A stretch of DNA of 64,000 nt from JAAEPI01 sp964352625 (GTDB lineage Bacteria; Bacteroidota; Bacteroidia; Cytophagales; Cyclobacteriaceae), in the NCBI GenBank assembly GCA_964352625.1, contig CAYGSD010000006.1, positions 62,001 to 126,000 of the forward strand, written 5' to 3'. Shown one piece after another: positions 48,025 through 57,184 of this stretch. Both the position numbers and the translations under genes were made by a program. The notes under the pieces were generated by a model. The model ran no database searches, was not told the origin of the DNA, and was given only the letters and a program-made list of their open reading frames with translations. Position 1 is the stretch's first letter; each line of letters opens with the position of its first letter.

Positions 48025-48711
48025 TTATTTCTTCTGAGGTTCTTGCAACAATTCCACAAACTCAATGGCATTGTACTCCATCGTATGGATCACTTTCGAA
48101 ACTTTGGCAACCAAATAGTTGTACCCCAGGTAGGCCAAAATCCCAACGATCAACCCTGCCGCGGTGGTAATTAGGGCTTCATAGATTCCACCTGAAAGCA
48201 GCTTAGGGCTAACAGCTCCTTCTTCCTGAGCAACTGCCATAAATGCCTGAATCATACCCGCAACTGTTCCTAGAAAACCGATCATTGGTGCTGCACCTGA
48301 AATAGTAGCCAAGAGATTAAGATTCTTTTCCAACCTGTAGATTTCCAGTTTACCAAGGTTTTCAATGCTCACTTCAATATTCTTCAAAGAGCTCCCGATT
48401 TTGGAAACACCTTTCTCAATCATTCTGGCAGCTGGTGTATCGGTTTGAATGGACATCATCCTCGCTCCCTGAATATCGCCACCTACCACAAGCTGGCGTA
48501 TTTTATCTTGAAAATTATCGGGGGTTTGAGAGGCTTTTCTGAGCATCATTAATCTCTCTACGAAAACATAGATGGCAACCATCCAAAGTAGAAAGATTGG
48601 GATCATCATGATTCCACCATTGAAAATCAGCTCTAATAAAGAAATTGATTCGGTGGCAGCCTCAGGTGATTCAAGTGGAATATTAGCGTCCTGCAAAAGT
48701 TCGTTGATCAT
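48025..48711 (-). CDS. ExbB/TolQ/MotA-family proton channel
   Basis: The 228-residue protein has three membrane segments and the family signature ISGAAPMIGFLGTVAGMIQAF near residue 135, followed by GGIYEALITTAAGLIVGI. It is the first gene of the transducer set. A -7 box at 48772-48779 gives a 60-base leader. Confidence 0.93.
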   Translation of the reverse strand: MINELLQDANIPLESPEAATESISLLELIFNGGIMMIPIFLLWMVAIYVFVERLMMLRKASQTPDNFQDKIRQLVVGGDIQGARMMSIQTDTPAARMIEKGVSKIGSSLKNIEVSIENLGKLEIYRLEKNLNLLATISGAAPMIGFLGTVAGMIQAFMAVAQEEGAVSPKLLSGGIYEALITTAAGLIVGILAYLGYNYLVAKVSKVIHTMEYNAIEFVELLQEPQKK

Positions 48712-48771
48712 AGATTTACTTGTTAGTGCTCTTAACGGAATTGACGTTCATTTAGTGTCGTCCTAAAGGTG

Positions 48772-48779
48772 CAAAACTA
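48772..48779 (-). promoter_or_regulatory. -7 box of the exbB-exbD-tonB-folC transcript
   Basis: The complement reads TAGTTTTG, an exact match. It lies directly at the T-run of the terminator of the preceding SPOR gene, so the two signals overlap. Confidence 0.4.
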
Positions 48780-48811
48780 AAAAACCCACTCACGCTAACG
48801 CATGAATGGGT
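48778..48811 (-). terminator. Intrinsic terminator of the SPOR gene
   Basis: On the complement ACCCATTCATGC and GCGTGAGTGGGT pair over 12 positions (two G-T) around a four-base loop and are followed by six T. It lies 20 bases after the SPOR-protein stop. Confidence 0.88.
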
Positions 48812-48830
48812 CTTAAGATTTTAAAATAGC

Positions 48831-50210
48831 TTAATACTTGAGTATCCAGGCACCATTGTAGGTCTCACGGTATCTTTCAAGATTGCTGTTTGCAGTTGCA
48901 AAATTTGCGAAAGAAGCAACAGCTACTCTATAATTCGGTGCATTATTAAATGGTGGAATAATAGAAGGGTTTTCGCCTTGTGCAGCAAGCTTATCAGCAT
49001 AAGCCAAGGCAGATCCCTCATCTAGAAAACTTCCAACAATTATATGTCGCTGGCCAGTTGCAGCGCCCATTTTTGACACGCCACTTGCCGCCGGTTTGGT
49101 TGTTGCTGGCTTAGTAGTTGTTTGCTTAGGAGGCGTCTGTTTTGGCGTTTGCTTTGGCTCCTCTGTTTTCGGCTTAGTGGTTGCTGGTTTTTCGGCTGGT
49201 TTTTCTGTCTCCACCTTACTTTCGCCAGTTGTCTCTTCCTGCTTAGGCGTTGTTTTCTTCACCTCGGGCTTTTTCTCTTCCACCTTATTCTCAGCCACTT
49301 CTTTGCTCTCGCCTTCTGCGCCACCGCCGAACAATGTTCCGTTCCAATACAGAAATCCAGTACCAATAGCCACAAACATTATGGTTCCGAGCACTACGAT
49401 TTTAACAAACTTACTCTTGGAAGAGTCGATCTCTTCCTGACTTACTTGCTCCTCTGGTTCTTCATCATGCCTATACTCACCAGGCAAATCGCGCTTAGCG
49501 AAAGGAATTGGTGCCTCTGCACCTCCACCCAAATCTAAACCTTCAGTGTCATCGTCAAAGATGGAGCTATCAAAGTCATCCGTGTCCTCCAAAGAAGGTA
49601 AATCTCCTGGCTCAGGAACCTCCTCTTCCTCCATAGAATCGCCTTCCTCAACGTTTGCTTGAGGTTCATCAGCTTCATCCTCTACAGAAGCCTCTTCATC
49701 GAATTCACCATCAAAATCTCCGAATGATTCTTCTTCATAGAATTCACCATCATCAGCAAGTGGTTCTTCAGAGTTGTCAGGAGCCTCCCCTTGGAAAATA
49801 TCTTCTATCTTCTCAGCACTTGCTGCAATTGGTACATCGGTTTCTTCGATGGTCTTATCTAAATCCTCCAAATCCTTATCTAAGTCATCAAGATCTAAAT
49901 CTTCCAAGTCGAGATCACCTAGATCATCCAAATTATCGAGATCAAGGTCTTCTATGCCTTCAAGGTCTATACCTTCAAGATCGAGATCCAAATCTTCTAA
50001 GTCACCATCATCTATACTAGGTAAATCATCGTCCGATTCTGAAGTAATTTCATCTGAACTCTCTTCGCTAGGGCTAGTGCTTTCACCAGCGTCATCATCG
50101 TCATCATCCTCCAGTGCTTCGAACTCAAAGTCCGGTAAACCAAAATCATCGTCATTCGATGCTCCTTTGTTTTCTTCCTCAGGGTCTTGATTCTTATTTT
50201 CGTCGGCCAT
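48831..50210 (-). CDS. SPOR-domain protein with acidic repeats
   Basis: The 459-residue protein has a very acidic N-terminal half with Asp-Leu-Glu repeats (residues about 60-120, units such as LEDLDLDDLD). One membrane helix follows near residue 275 (VVLGTIMFVAIGTGFLYW), then a Lys/Pro/Thr linker, then a C-terminal SPOR domain (about 385-459) with HIIVGSFLDEGSALAYADKL. SPOR domains bind bare glycan strands at the division site. The acidic half is therefore cytoplasmic and could bind basic partners. Confidence 0.88.
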   Translation of the reverse strand: MADENKNQDPEEENKGASNDDDFGLPDFEFEALEDDDDDDAGESTSPSEESSDEITSESDDDLPSIDDGDLEDLDLDLEGIDLEGIEDLDLDNLDDLGDLDLEDLDLDDLDKDLEDLDKTIEETDVPIAASAEKIEDIFQGEAPDNSEEPLADDGEFYEEESFGDFDGEFDEEASVEDEADEPQANVEEGDSMEEEEVPEPGDLPSLEDTDDFDSSIFDDDTEGLDLGGGAEAPIPFAKRDLPGEYRHDEEPEEQVSQEEIDSSKSKFVKIVVLGTIMFVAIGTGFLYWNGTLFGGGAEGESKEVAENKVEEKKPEVKKTTPKQEETTGESKVETEKPAEKPATTKPKTEEPKQTPKQTPPKQTTTKPATTKPAASGVSKMGAATGQRHIIVGSFLDEGSALAYADKLAAQGENPSIIPPFNNAPNYRVAVASFANFATANSNLERYRETYNGAWILKY

Positions 50211-50309
50211 TCAGGTTATTTTTTAATCGAACCAAGATAAACAAAACTTAAAAACTGGCTGATTTTTTCTTTGAATAATGAAATCAATTTGGGAAACTAA
50301 TTACTCAGA

Positions 50310-51944
50310 CTAAAAGCGATAAAGTGCGCCTATTCTAAATGACACCCCTCGGCCTGGGTAATTAAGGTATCGGGAGTACTCCGCTCCAAAAAGGTTTTGA
50401 AGTTGCACAAATGCCTGAGCCCTCTCATTGATTTTATAGATGCCCTCTAAGGTTAAATCCAAAATCGGGTCAAGATGCTCTGCCTCAAAAGTAACCGGCC
50501 GTGGAGCTTTGATCCCTGCCAAAGAACTCAGGGTGGTTTGAGTACTTATTCGGTCTGTAAACCTTTGAAACCAATCAATGGTAAGCTTAAAGTTTGGCTT
50601 GTTCCAAGCTTTATCGAATGTGTCAATTCCATAACTATAGACATCAGCTCTCACTCCGAGATGGGTCTGCCGATCGGCCTGCCAATTTAGTTGACCATAC
50701 CAATTAAAGACTGTAACGGCCTCTGGGTCCACTGCAATAATAAAACGTGCGCTATCGCTAGCAGAAGGCACGAAAAAAGACATGTTTTCAATGCTCGAAA
50801 GTGCAACCCCTGTATTCATGAAAAGCCTTGAACTGATATTTCCACGAATCCCCCCAGAAATCTTGGTTTTGATGTTTTCATGCGCCATGGTCAAACTGTC
50901 ATCGAGAAACAAGTTGTCACGGGTAAGGCTGCTGAATGTTACCGGTTTCAATTCACCACTCAATCCTCCATATACTGTCCAGCCCGGCAGTCCAGTCCAT
51001 TCTGCGGAAATGTCTGGATAGAAAAAGCTCTTTACCCCACTAATTATTGTGTCATTAGTTGTCGCCAACTCCACTCCCGCTTTTATGAAAAGAGTCTTTC
51101 TTTTGATCCCGACCCAAGGATTGACCTTCACGAAGTTTCGATTGATTGAAGACTCACTTTCAAATGAAATAGCGCCTAGTTGTAGTTCAACTCCTGCAGA
51201 AAGCGTGCTGTCGAATTGATAAGTTCCGGCTGTGAACAAATCCAAGTAGTTCTCAGAACTTGATGGAGCGTCACTCGGTGTGTTTTGGTTAGTAGATCGG
51301 AAGACTGGCTGAAGCTCAAAGGACCAATCATTGTCATAGATCTCTTGAAGCTTAGCTCCTAACCTGATTCTACCTACATGGTTTTTATCCTCTGAAATTC
51401 TAGTGTCGGCATCATCATACCCATAAAATCTATATCCATCGGATTGCCATCCCAATGTTGGTGTAAATGCCCAATTGCGATTCTGGAAAGTGGTGAACAC
51501 GTCTGCATAGCTCACCGAAGAGGCGCTCTGACTATCGCGAACTGAACCTTTGGCAAAGCTCTCATGGTACACCCATGCACCCCAATTTACTTTCTTAGTT
51601 TCCTGACCGTAATACCCTGCTAATAAAGGCGATCCAAAACTTCCAAAGCCGGCTTTAATGAAGTTCTGATATTGAATCTGCTCCCGACTTGCGGCATAGA
51701 CAAATGGCCTTAACTGAGGCGCAAACTTTCCAATGCTGAAATTAGGAGACGAAATGTTGAATCTCAATCGTGAGGTATCTCTACGAATTTCCGGCGGAGT
51801 AACGGGCAGATATAACTTATCAGCACTTGGCAGAACAATCTCCTTGTCCTTTTCAATGACTATTTCTTCCGAAGTAACCTCTCCTACTTGGGCGATCAAT
51901 CCGCCACAAATAAATACAGTGAATATAAACGCTAATAATCTCAT
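50310..51944 (-). CDS. Outer-membrane beta-barrel, TonB-receptor-like without plug
   Basis: The 544-residue protein has a signal peptide ending near LIAQ and then mostly amphipathic beta strands to the C-terminal LGALYRF-type end (FRIGALYRF), a barrel signature. NLFGAEYSRYLNYPGRG near the end is typical of the last strands of TonB-dependent receptors, but no plug domain or TonB box is seen at the N-terminus. It overlaps the upstream TPR gene by four bases, so the two are translationally coupled. Confidence 0.8.
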   Translation of the reverse strand: MRLLAFIFTVFICGGLIAQVGEVTSEEIVIEKDKEIVLPSADKLYLPVTPPEIRRDTSRLRFNISSPNFSIGKFAPQLRPFVYAASREQIQYQNFIKAGFGSFGSPLLAGYYGQETKKVNWGAWVYHESFAKGSVRDSQSASSVSYADVFTTFQNRNWAFTPTLGWQSDGYRFYGYDDADTRISEDKNHVGRIRLGAKLQEIYDNDWSFELQPVFRSTNQNTPSDAPSSSENYLDLFTAGTYQFDSTLSAGVELQLGAISFESESSINRNFVKVNPWVGIKRKTLFIKAGVELATTNDTIISGVKSFFYPDISAEWTGLPGWTVYGGLSGELKPVTFSSLTRDNLFLDDSLTMAHENIKTKISGGIRGNISSRLFMNTGVALSSIENMSFFVPSASDSARFIIAVDPEAVTVFNWYGQLNWQADRQTHLGVRADVYSYGIDTFDKAWNKPNFKLTIDWFQRFTDRISTQTTLSSLAGIKAPRPVTFEAEHLDPILDLTLEGIYKINERAQAFVQLQNLFGAEYSRYLNYPGRGVSFRIGALYRF

Positions 51945-54904
51945 TTCGCTGTGTCTTGAGCAACCTCCTCCAATTGCATTTTTTCAATTTGTTCCAATTT
52001 CACCCTCGCTTCAGACTTGATTTCTGCATTTGGGTGGTTATCAATCAGTGAATTCAAGGTGGCTTTTGCTTGAAGTAGCTCTTCAAGCGCCAGGTAATTA
52101 TCAGCGATCAAAAGGAAAGACTTTCCTACCCAGTCATTGTAGGCGGCATAACGGGAATTCAACTGAAACAATGTCTCCAGAGACTGTTTACACTTTTTCT
52201 GATCGTACTGGATCTTTCCAATACTAAATTTTGCCTCGGCGGCAATCTCATCAGTTCCCCCATTAATAACATTTAAGAATTCATCAATGGCGAGATTGGG
52301 ACTTCCCTTTTTTACCAATGATTTGCCAATGTATAAGGAAGCTTCACTTTCGGCATTCGATGGCTTCCACTCCGCACCTACAATAGACCGACCGTATTCG
52401 ATTGATTTGTCATATGATCCCAGCAGAAAATGGGATTTCATCAAACCTTCGCTAGCGAGGTAGCTTTCCTTTCTGTTCTTGCTGTACTCCTGCAGCAATT
52501 GATAATTCGATATTGCTTTTTCTCCTTGTTCAGTTCTCAGCAGCAATCTTCCTCTTTTATCAAGTACTCTATTCAAATACTTCGAATTGGGCATTTCCAC
52601 GATCTCATCATAGTACTGAGTCGCTTTGCTAACATTCTCAATTCGATCATTGGCATCTCCCAAGTAATAGATTACATCTTCCTTAAAAGCTCCATCGGGG
52701 TTCTTTGTGAGAATCCTCTCGAACCTATTAATAGCCTCCTGATACTTCTGCGCGAAATACACATTCTTAGCTTGTTCAAATTCAATAGACTCCAAACTGG
52801 AATCGTCCGGATTAGCCGTTTTAAATGCGGTCAGGTATTGATCAAAGTCGATTTCCTCTCCCCGCTTTTGCAATTCTTGAATACCTAAAAGTGCACTTTG
52901 CGCAGACGGGTGATTGATATGATTGTCTAAAACGAATAAATAGTCCTCCTTGGATTTTTGATTTTGCTCTAGGTTGAAGTAGCACAAACCACGCTTGATT
53001 CTGGCGTACGGAGCAAGGCTCTCATTTGAATACTGATCAATATATGCCGTGAAACCTTTTTCGGCTTCAGCGAATTGTGCATCCTCAAAATAGGTCTGGG
53101 CCACTTGAAACATGGCATTGTCCCGAAACGTGGATGCTGGCATTCGAACCACTTTCATAAAAGAACTTACTGCCTGATCAACACGACTATTCAGCTGATG
53201 AATGAGCCCTATTTGATAGTGAAGGTAATCCTGAGAAACATTTGCATTGAATAGGGCTTGGTAGCCGGCCAATGATGCATCATAATTTTTGAGGGCATAC
53301 TCACAGTCCGCTATTCGAAGAGATGCATCCGGTTGAAATTGGTGAGACGAGATGGCCTTTCGCTTGAATGACTGGAACAATTCTTTTGCTTCAGCATACT
53401 CGTTGGAATTGTAGGCTAAGTAGCCAAGACCATAATCCGGCATTGGGTAAGAAGCGTCCAGACTTTTGGCTTTTCGGTAGGCCGCTTCGGACTTGTCTTT
53501 GTCTCCGAGGATAAACTGGCCCTCGCCTATCCAGTAATAGGCCTCCATTTCAAACTGACGATTGATATTCGTATTGACACTTTTGTTAAAATATCCCAGT
53601 GCCTCTTGGATTTGTCGGTCGCTGAAAGACTGCATTCCTTTTACAAGCGTGACTTGCTGATAATTTTTCCTGAGTACCAAACTGGGCGAGTTGATCTTCT
53701 CAAAATGATTAATGATCAAATCGTAATTCGAAGTGCTCAGATATGCGTTTGAAAGTAGGTCGTTCGCTTCCCTGTTTTTATCACTGGTCGGGAAATCCTG
53801 AAGAAATGATTCGAGTTTGACAATGGCCTGATCAAACTGAGCAAGCTGAACACTCGTTTTACCAGCCAAAAACTGGGATTCCTCCTGAATAGTCTTATTG
53901 TGGTCACTTGATGCGGCTATTTCATAAGCGTGAAGAGCGCTCGTGTACTGGCCGAGCTCCGTGTAGATTTTCCCTAGCTGGAACGCGCTTGCCTGCCCTG
54001 TGGCACTTTCGTTTAGACCTGATTTTTTTAGTTGATCAATTGCCTTTTCCTTTTCCCCAATTTCATAATATGAATGGCCTAGTTTGAACAGTGTTTCTGA
54101 ATCAGGCTTTCGGGTACCGAGTGCAATTCCCTTATCATAAATACGAGCCGCTGATCGGTACGATGCTTCTTGATAATACGACTCTGCTGTGTAGAAATGG
54201 AGATCAGTGTTTTCCTGAGTCTTTTCGTTTGATAATAGTGGCTCATTAACCTCCTGAAGTTTATCATACTCCTCAGAACTCAGGTAAATCTGAGATAGAT
54301 AAACGGCCGACTTTAGTTGCCATTCAGGATCCTCGGATGCCTTCAAGAGCCATTCTTCGGCTTGATCATTGTCGGAGTAAACGCCTAAATAGTAGGCGGC
54401 TCGTGACTGATAATCCCCTCCTACATTGTAGGCTGACTCAAGAGATGTAAGTCCCTGATCGACCACATTTATTTGAATAAGTGAATATCCTTTCTCGAAA
54501 TAAGCCTGTTCTCTTTGCGACCTATCAAGGGTCTCAGGATTCATCACGCCATAGGCTAATAGTGCCTTCTGATAATTCTTTCGGACAAAATATTGACGGG
54601 CTAACTCGAACTGAGCCTTGTGAGCCAATGGGTGAAGTGGATAGTTTTTGATGAAAGACTGCACATAAAATTCGCCAGACTTTTCACCTGTTTTTATGGA
54701 GCTCATAGCTCGGTAATAAAGCGCCTCAGGGGTTTCGGTAGTTACCAAAAACTCATCAAGTAAATGGCGAGCCACTTTGTAGTCACCAGACTGGTAACTG
54801 GAAATGGCTTGATTAAAATAAAAGTCGGGGTGCTGGTTTGGTAAATAGCTCTGTGCTAAAAGCCCAACTGACGAGAAAAGCAATAACAGAAATAAGTATC
54901 TCAC
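51941..54904 (-). CDS. Large periplasmic TPR protein
   Basis: The 987-residue protein has a signal peptide ending near LLAQ and about 20 TPR-like helical pairs over its length (for example AIDQLKKSGLNESATGQ and FNANVSQDYLHYQIGLI). There is no catalytic motif. It is the first of a two-gene unit with the barrel protein and may be its periplasmic partner in assembly or transport. It begins about 50 bp from the holA stop. Confidence 0.85.
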   Translation of the reverse strand: MRYLFLLLLFSSVGLLAQSYLPNQHPDFYFNQAISSYQSGDYKVARHLLDEFLVTTETPEALYYRAMSSIKTGEKSGEFYVQSFIKNYPLHPLAHKAQFELARQYFVRKNYQKALLAYGVMNPETLDRSQREQAYFEKGYSLIQINVVDQGLTSLESAYNVGGDYQSRAAYYLGVYSDNDQAEEWLLKASEDPEWQLKSAVYLSQIYLSSEEYDKLQEVNEPLLSNEKTQENTDLHFYTAESYYQEASYRSAARIYDKGIALGTRKPDSETLFKLGHSYYEIGEKEKAIDQLKKSGLNESATGQASAFQLGKIYTELGQYTSALHAYEIAASSDHNKTIQEESQFLAGKTSVQLAQFDQAIVKLESFLQDFPTSDKNREANDLLSNAYLSTSNYDLIINHFEKINSPSLVLRKNYQQVTLVKGMQSFSDRQIQEALGYFNKSVNTNINRQFEMEAYYWIGEGQFILGDKDKSEAAYRKAKSLDASYPMPDYGLGYLAYNSNEYAEAKELFQSFKRKAISSHQFQPDASLRIADCEYALKNYDASLAGYQALFNANVSQDYLHYQIGLIHQLNSRVDQAVSSFMKVVRMPASTFRDNAMFQVAQTYFEDAQFAEAEKGFTAYIDQYSNESLAPYARIKRGLCYFNLEQNQKSKEDYLFVLDNHINHPSAQSALLGIQELQKRGEEIDFDQYLTAFKTANPDDSSLESIEFEQAKNVYFAQKYQEAINRFERILTKNPDGAFKEDVIYYLGDANDRIENVSKATQYYDEIVEMPNSKYLNRVLDKRGRLLLRTEQGEKAISNYQLLQEYSKNRKESYLASEGLMKSHFLLGSYDKSIEYGRSIVGAEWKPSNAESEASLYIGKSLVKKGSPNLAIDEFLNVINGGTDEIAAEAKFSIGKIQYDQKKCKQSLETLFQLNSRYAAYNDWVGKSFLLIADNYLALEELLQAKATLNSLIDNHPNAEIKSEARVKLEQIEKMQLEEVAQDTAK

Positions 54905-54955
54905 TCTTGAATTTTGATTTTGATGGTTGAACGAAATCTATTGAGAAATGGTGTG

Positions 54956-55975
54956 TCAATTCATCATCTTGTAAACAAGTTCTGTCAGCACCTCTTTTTC
55001 TTTCATTCCAATAGAGTCAATCCCCTTGCTCTGCAAATCTGCTTTATAAAGATGATCCAAGTTGCGAAGGACGGTAGGTAAATTGTAATTTCTTGCGGCC
55101 ACCAAATAATCATTGGCGAAATACGCATTGACACCTATCGCACGAGCAAGTTGATTGCTGTCTTGAGTACCTGCCTCATGTACTAAAACCAGCTTTGAAA
55201 AGAAAGAATACAAGCTAAACAGCACCAGAATCAATGGATTGTTTTTGGGATTCTCAGCAAAGTACCGAACGATTTTCAGGGCTTTGGCGTCATTTCGCAT
55301 TCCTATGGCTTTCTGTAGTTCGAATGTGTTGTATTCCTTGCTGATGCCCACATATTTATGGACCAGTGCTTCGTCGATTTTCTTGTCAGCTCCTACATTC
55401 AGCAAGAGCTTATCAATCTCGCGCGCCAATCGCTGCAGATTGTTCCCAATATTCTCCGACAAAAGCGCACAAGCCTGATCGGTGATATTTGCTTCCACCG
55501 CCTTGACATAGCCCTGAATCCACCCAGGAACCTGATTGTCGTAAAGGGGCTTGCTGAGTACCGCCACCGTAAGTTTATCAATCGACTTGCCGAGCTTAGT
55601 TCGCTTGTCAAGTGTCTTGTATTTGTAAGCAAAAGCCAACACCGTACTAGGCATTGGATTTTCGAGGTAGTTCAGTAACAATTTCTGATCCTCTTCTCTC
55701 TGCCAACCTTTTAGTTCCTGTGCTTCCTTGACCAATATCACCTGTCGCTCGCCCATCATAGGGTACTTGCGGGCTGTGGAAACCACCTGCTCAAAAGACG
55801 TTTCCTTACCGTACAAAATGTACTGGTTAAAACTTTTCTGGGATTCGTCTAGCGCTAGGCTCTCAATGTGATCCATGATATTGTCAATGAAAAACGTCTC
55901 CTCTCCCTGTAAGAAATATACAGGGGCAAACTTCCGGAGGCGGATGTCCTTAACGACCTGTGCGAATTCTGCCAT
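54956..55975 (-). CDS. holA: DNA polymerase III delta subunit HolA
   Basis: The 339-residue protein is the clamp-loader delta subunit. It has FAPVYFLQGEETFFIDNIMD at the N-terminus, the inactive AAA+ fold with RKYPMMGERQVILVKEAQ, and the helical collar domain with LQRLAREIDKLLLNV and FELQKAIGMRN. Length is normal. A -7 box lies four bases upstream of the ATG. Confidence 0.93.
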   Translation of the reverse strand: MAEFAQVVKDIRLRKFAPVYFLQGEETFFIDNIMDHIESLALDESQKSFNQYILYGKETSFEQVVSTARKYPMMGERQVILVKEAQELKGWQREEDQKLLLNYLENPMPSTVLAFAYKYKTLDKRTKLGKSIDKLTVAVLSKPLYDNQVPGWIQGYVKAVEANITDQACALLSENIGNNLQRLAREIDKLLLNVGADKKIDEALVHKYVGISKEYNTFELQKAIGMRNDAKALKIVRYFAENPKNNPLILVLFSLYSFFSKLVLVHEAGTQDSNQLARAIGVNAYFANDYLVAARNYNLPTVLRNLDHLYKADLQSKGIDSIGMKEKEVLTELVYKMMN

Positions 55976-55979
55976 GAGG

Positions 55980-55987
55980 CAAAATTA
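55980..55987 (-). promoter_or_regulatory. -7 box of holA, next to the ATG
   Basis: The complement reads TAATTTTG, an exact TAnnTTTG match, four bases before the ATG. A leaderless message is predicted. No -33 element is evident. Confidence 0.4.
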
Positions 55988-56074
55988 AGACTTCAAGCAT
56001 CCACGAACTAGTTTTTAGAAATTCTATAATCATCCAATGAAAATTAAGGCAACCAATACGTTTTCGAGAGAAAA

Positions 56075-56491
56075 CTAAAAGACCAACGGCCAGAAGACTA
56101 TATCGACACGCCTGTTCCTTAGCCTGCCCATGTATGTTGAGTTATCAAAAACAGGATTGAATTGACCAAAGTCCTTAATGACTATGCTATTAGGGTCGAG
56201 ATTTTTATTTAAAAGTTCCTCTATCACCGATTCACTACGCATTTCAGAAAGCCATTTGTTATAGGCCGCTCCACCAATGTTATCCGTGTGACTGTGAATG
56301 CTAATATCGTACAAATGCAAGTCTGGGATAGAGTCTAGAAACTGATAAAGTTCTTCCCGCTGGAGTGAATCCACATAAAAGCTTCCGCCTCCGAAATAAA
56401 TACTTCTAATGAGGTACTCGGGGTGTTCATCATTTTGCCCGTAGGTGCGAACGAGAGATCCTAACAAGACTATGGCTAAGATTAGGCGCAT
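56075..56491 (-). CDS. Small OmpA-like periplasmic protein
   Basis: The 138-residue protein has a signal peptide ending near VRTYGQ and then a single OmpA_C-like domain with IYFGGGSFYVDSLQREEL, ISIHSHTDNIGGAAYN and LRNRRVDIVFWP. Asp in HSHTDN and Arg in NRRVDI are the usual peptidoglycan contacts. It lacks a lipobox and a barrel, so it may be soluble in the periplasm. Confidence 0.85.
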   Translation of the reverse strand: MRLILAIVLLGSLVRTYGQNDEHPEYLIRSIYFGGGSFYVDSLQREELYQFLDSIPDLHLYDISIHSHTDNIGGAAYNKWLSEMRSESVIEELLNKNLDPNSIVIKDFGQFNPVFDNSTYMGRLRNRRVDIVFWPLVF

Positions 56492-56653
56492 TTCATTATT
56501 TTACGAGAGCTTTCACAATAAAGATATTGCAGAAAACCTTTCTATCCTGTGAAGTGTTTAATCAGCATCCAAAACTTCGCATTGTTTGACATTGGGATAA
56601 TAAAATATTTGGTTCGATGTTTGTCAAATAGTGCTTGACTCAAAAATGATAAA

Positions 56654-57184
56654 ATGAAGAATTTGTTTCTACTTGCTACACTAGTTGTCTGCTTCAGCGT
56701 GGCTGGGCAGGAGACCAAGGAATCACTTGGAAAGAAAATCGATGAGCTGACTTATGCCTGGGATTTGGAAGCTGACGAGCTTGACGATTATGATGGAATG
56801 TCAAGGTTCTGCTTCGAAAATGAGTATCGGTATGAAGTGATCACCATGCTCAAGAATATCCATCACTATGATTCGGTGCTACTCCACAGGCTTGAAAGAG
56901 CTTCTCGGTTCTCACACGACAAGGAAATCAAGAAGACTCTCAAGGATATCTCAAAGTTTGAGCAGGACTACAGCATGAAAGAGTTCATTCAATTCCTTTA
57001 TGATGAGTGCTTGGGAATAGCCGAAATCGAAAAAGAAAGAGACGACTTGGTTGATGAAATCGGTCAGGAATCCTATGATGGACGCAGGTACGTAATCGAA
57101 ACGGAGCTAGCCAAATACATCCACCACATCACCAAGCGTGTAGATTTGGTCCGAGAGCATGTGCACCATCTGCACATTGAGTAA
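56654..57184 (+). CDS. Secreted His-rich helical protein, paralogue C
   Basis: The 176-residue protein has a signal peptide ending near SVAGQ. It shares with paralogues A and B GMSRFC and LKNIHHYDSVL, KTLKDISKFE with FLYDEC, and YVIETELAKYIHHITKRVD with REHVHHLHIE. It keeps SYDGRRY, which is also seen in A. The stop is directly next to that of the convergent pseudouridine synthase, as with paralogue B and folC. No known domain. Confidence 0.85.
   Translation: MKNLFLLATLVVCFSVAGQETKESLGKKIDELTYAWDLEADELDDYDGMSRFCFENEYRYEVITMLKNIHHYDSVLLHRLERASRFSHDKEIKKTLKDISKFEQDYSMKEFIQFLYDECLGIAEIEKERDDLVDEIGQESYDGRRYVIETELAKYIHHITKRVDLVREHVHHLHIE

Noticed and set aside
49096..50190. Long reading frames on the plus strand opposite the SPOR gene
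   Set aside because: They are rich in Ser, Leu and His because they mirror the Asp/Glu/Leu repeat of the real gene; no independent start, signal or domain.
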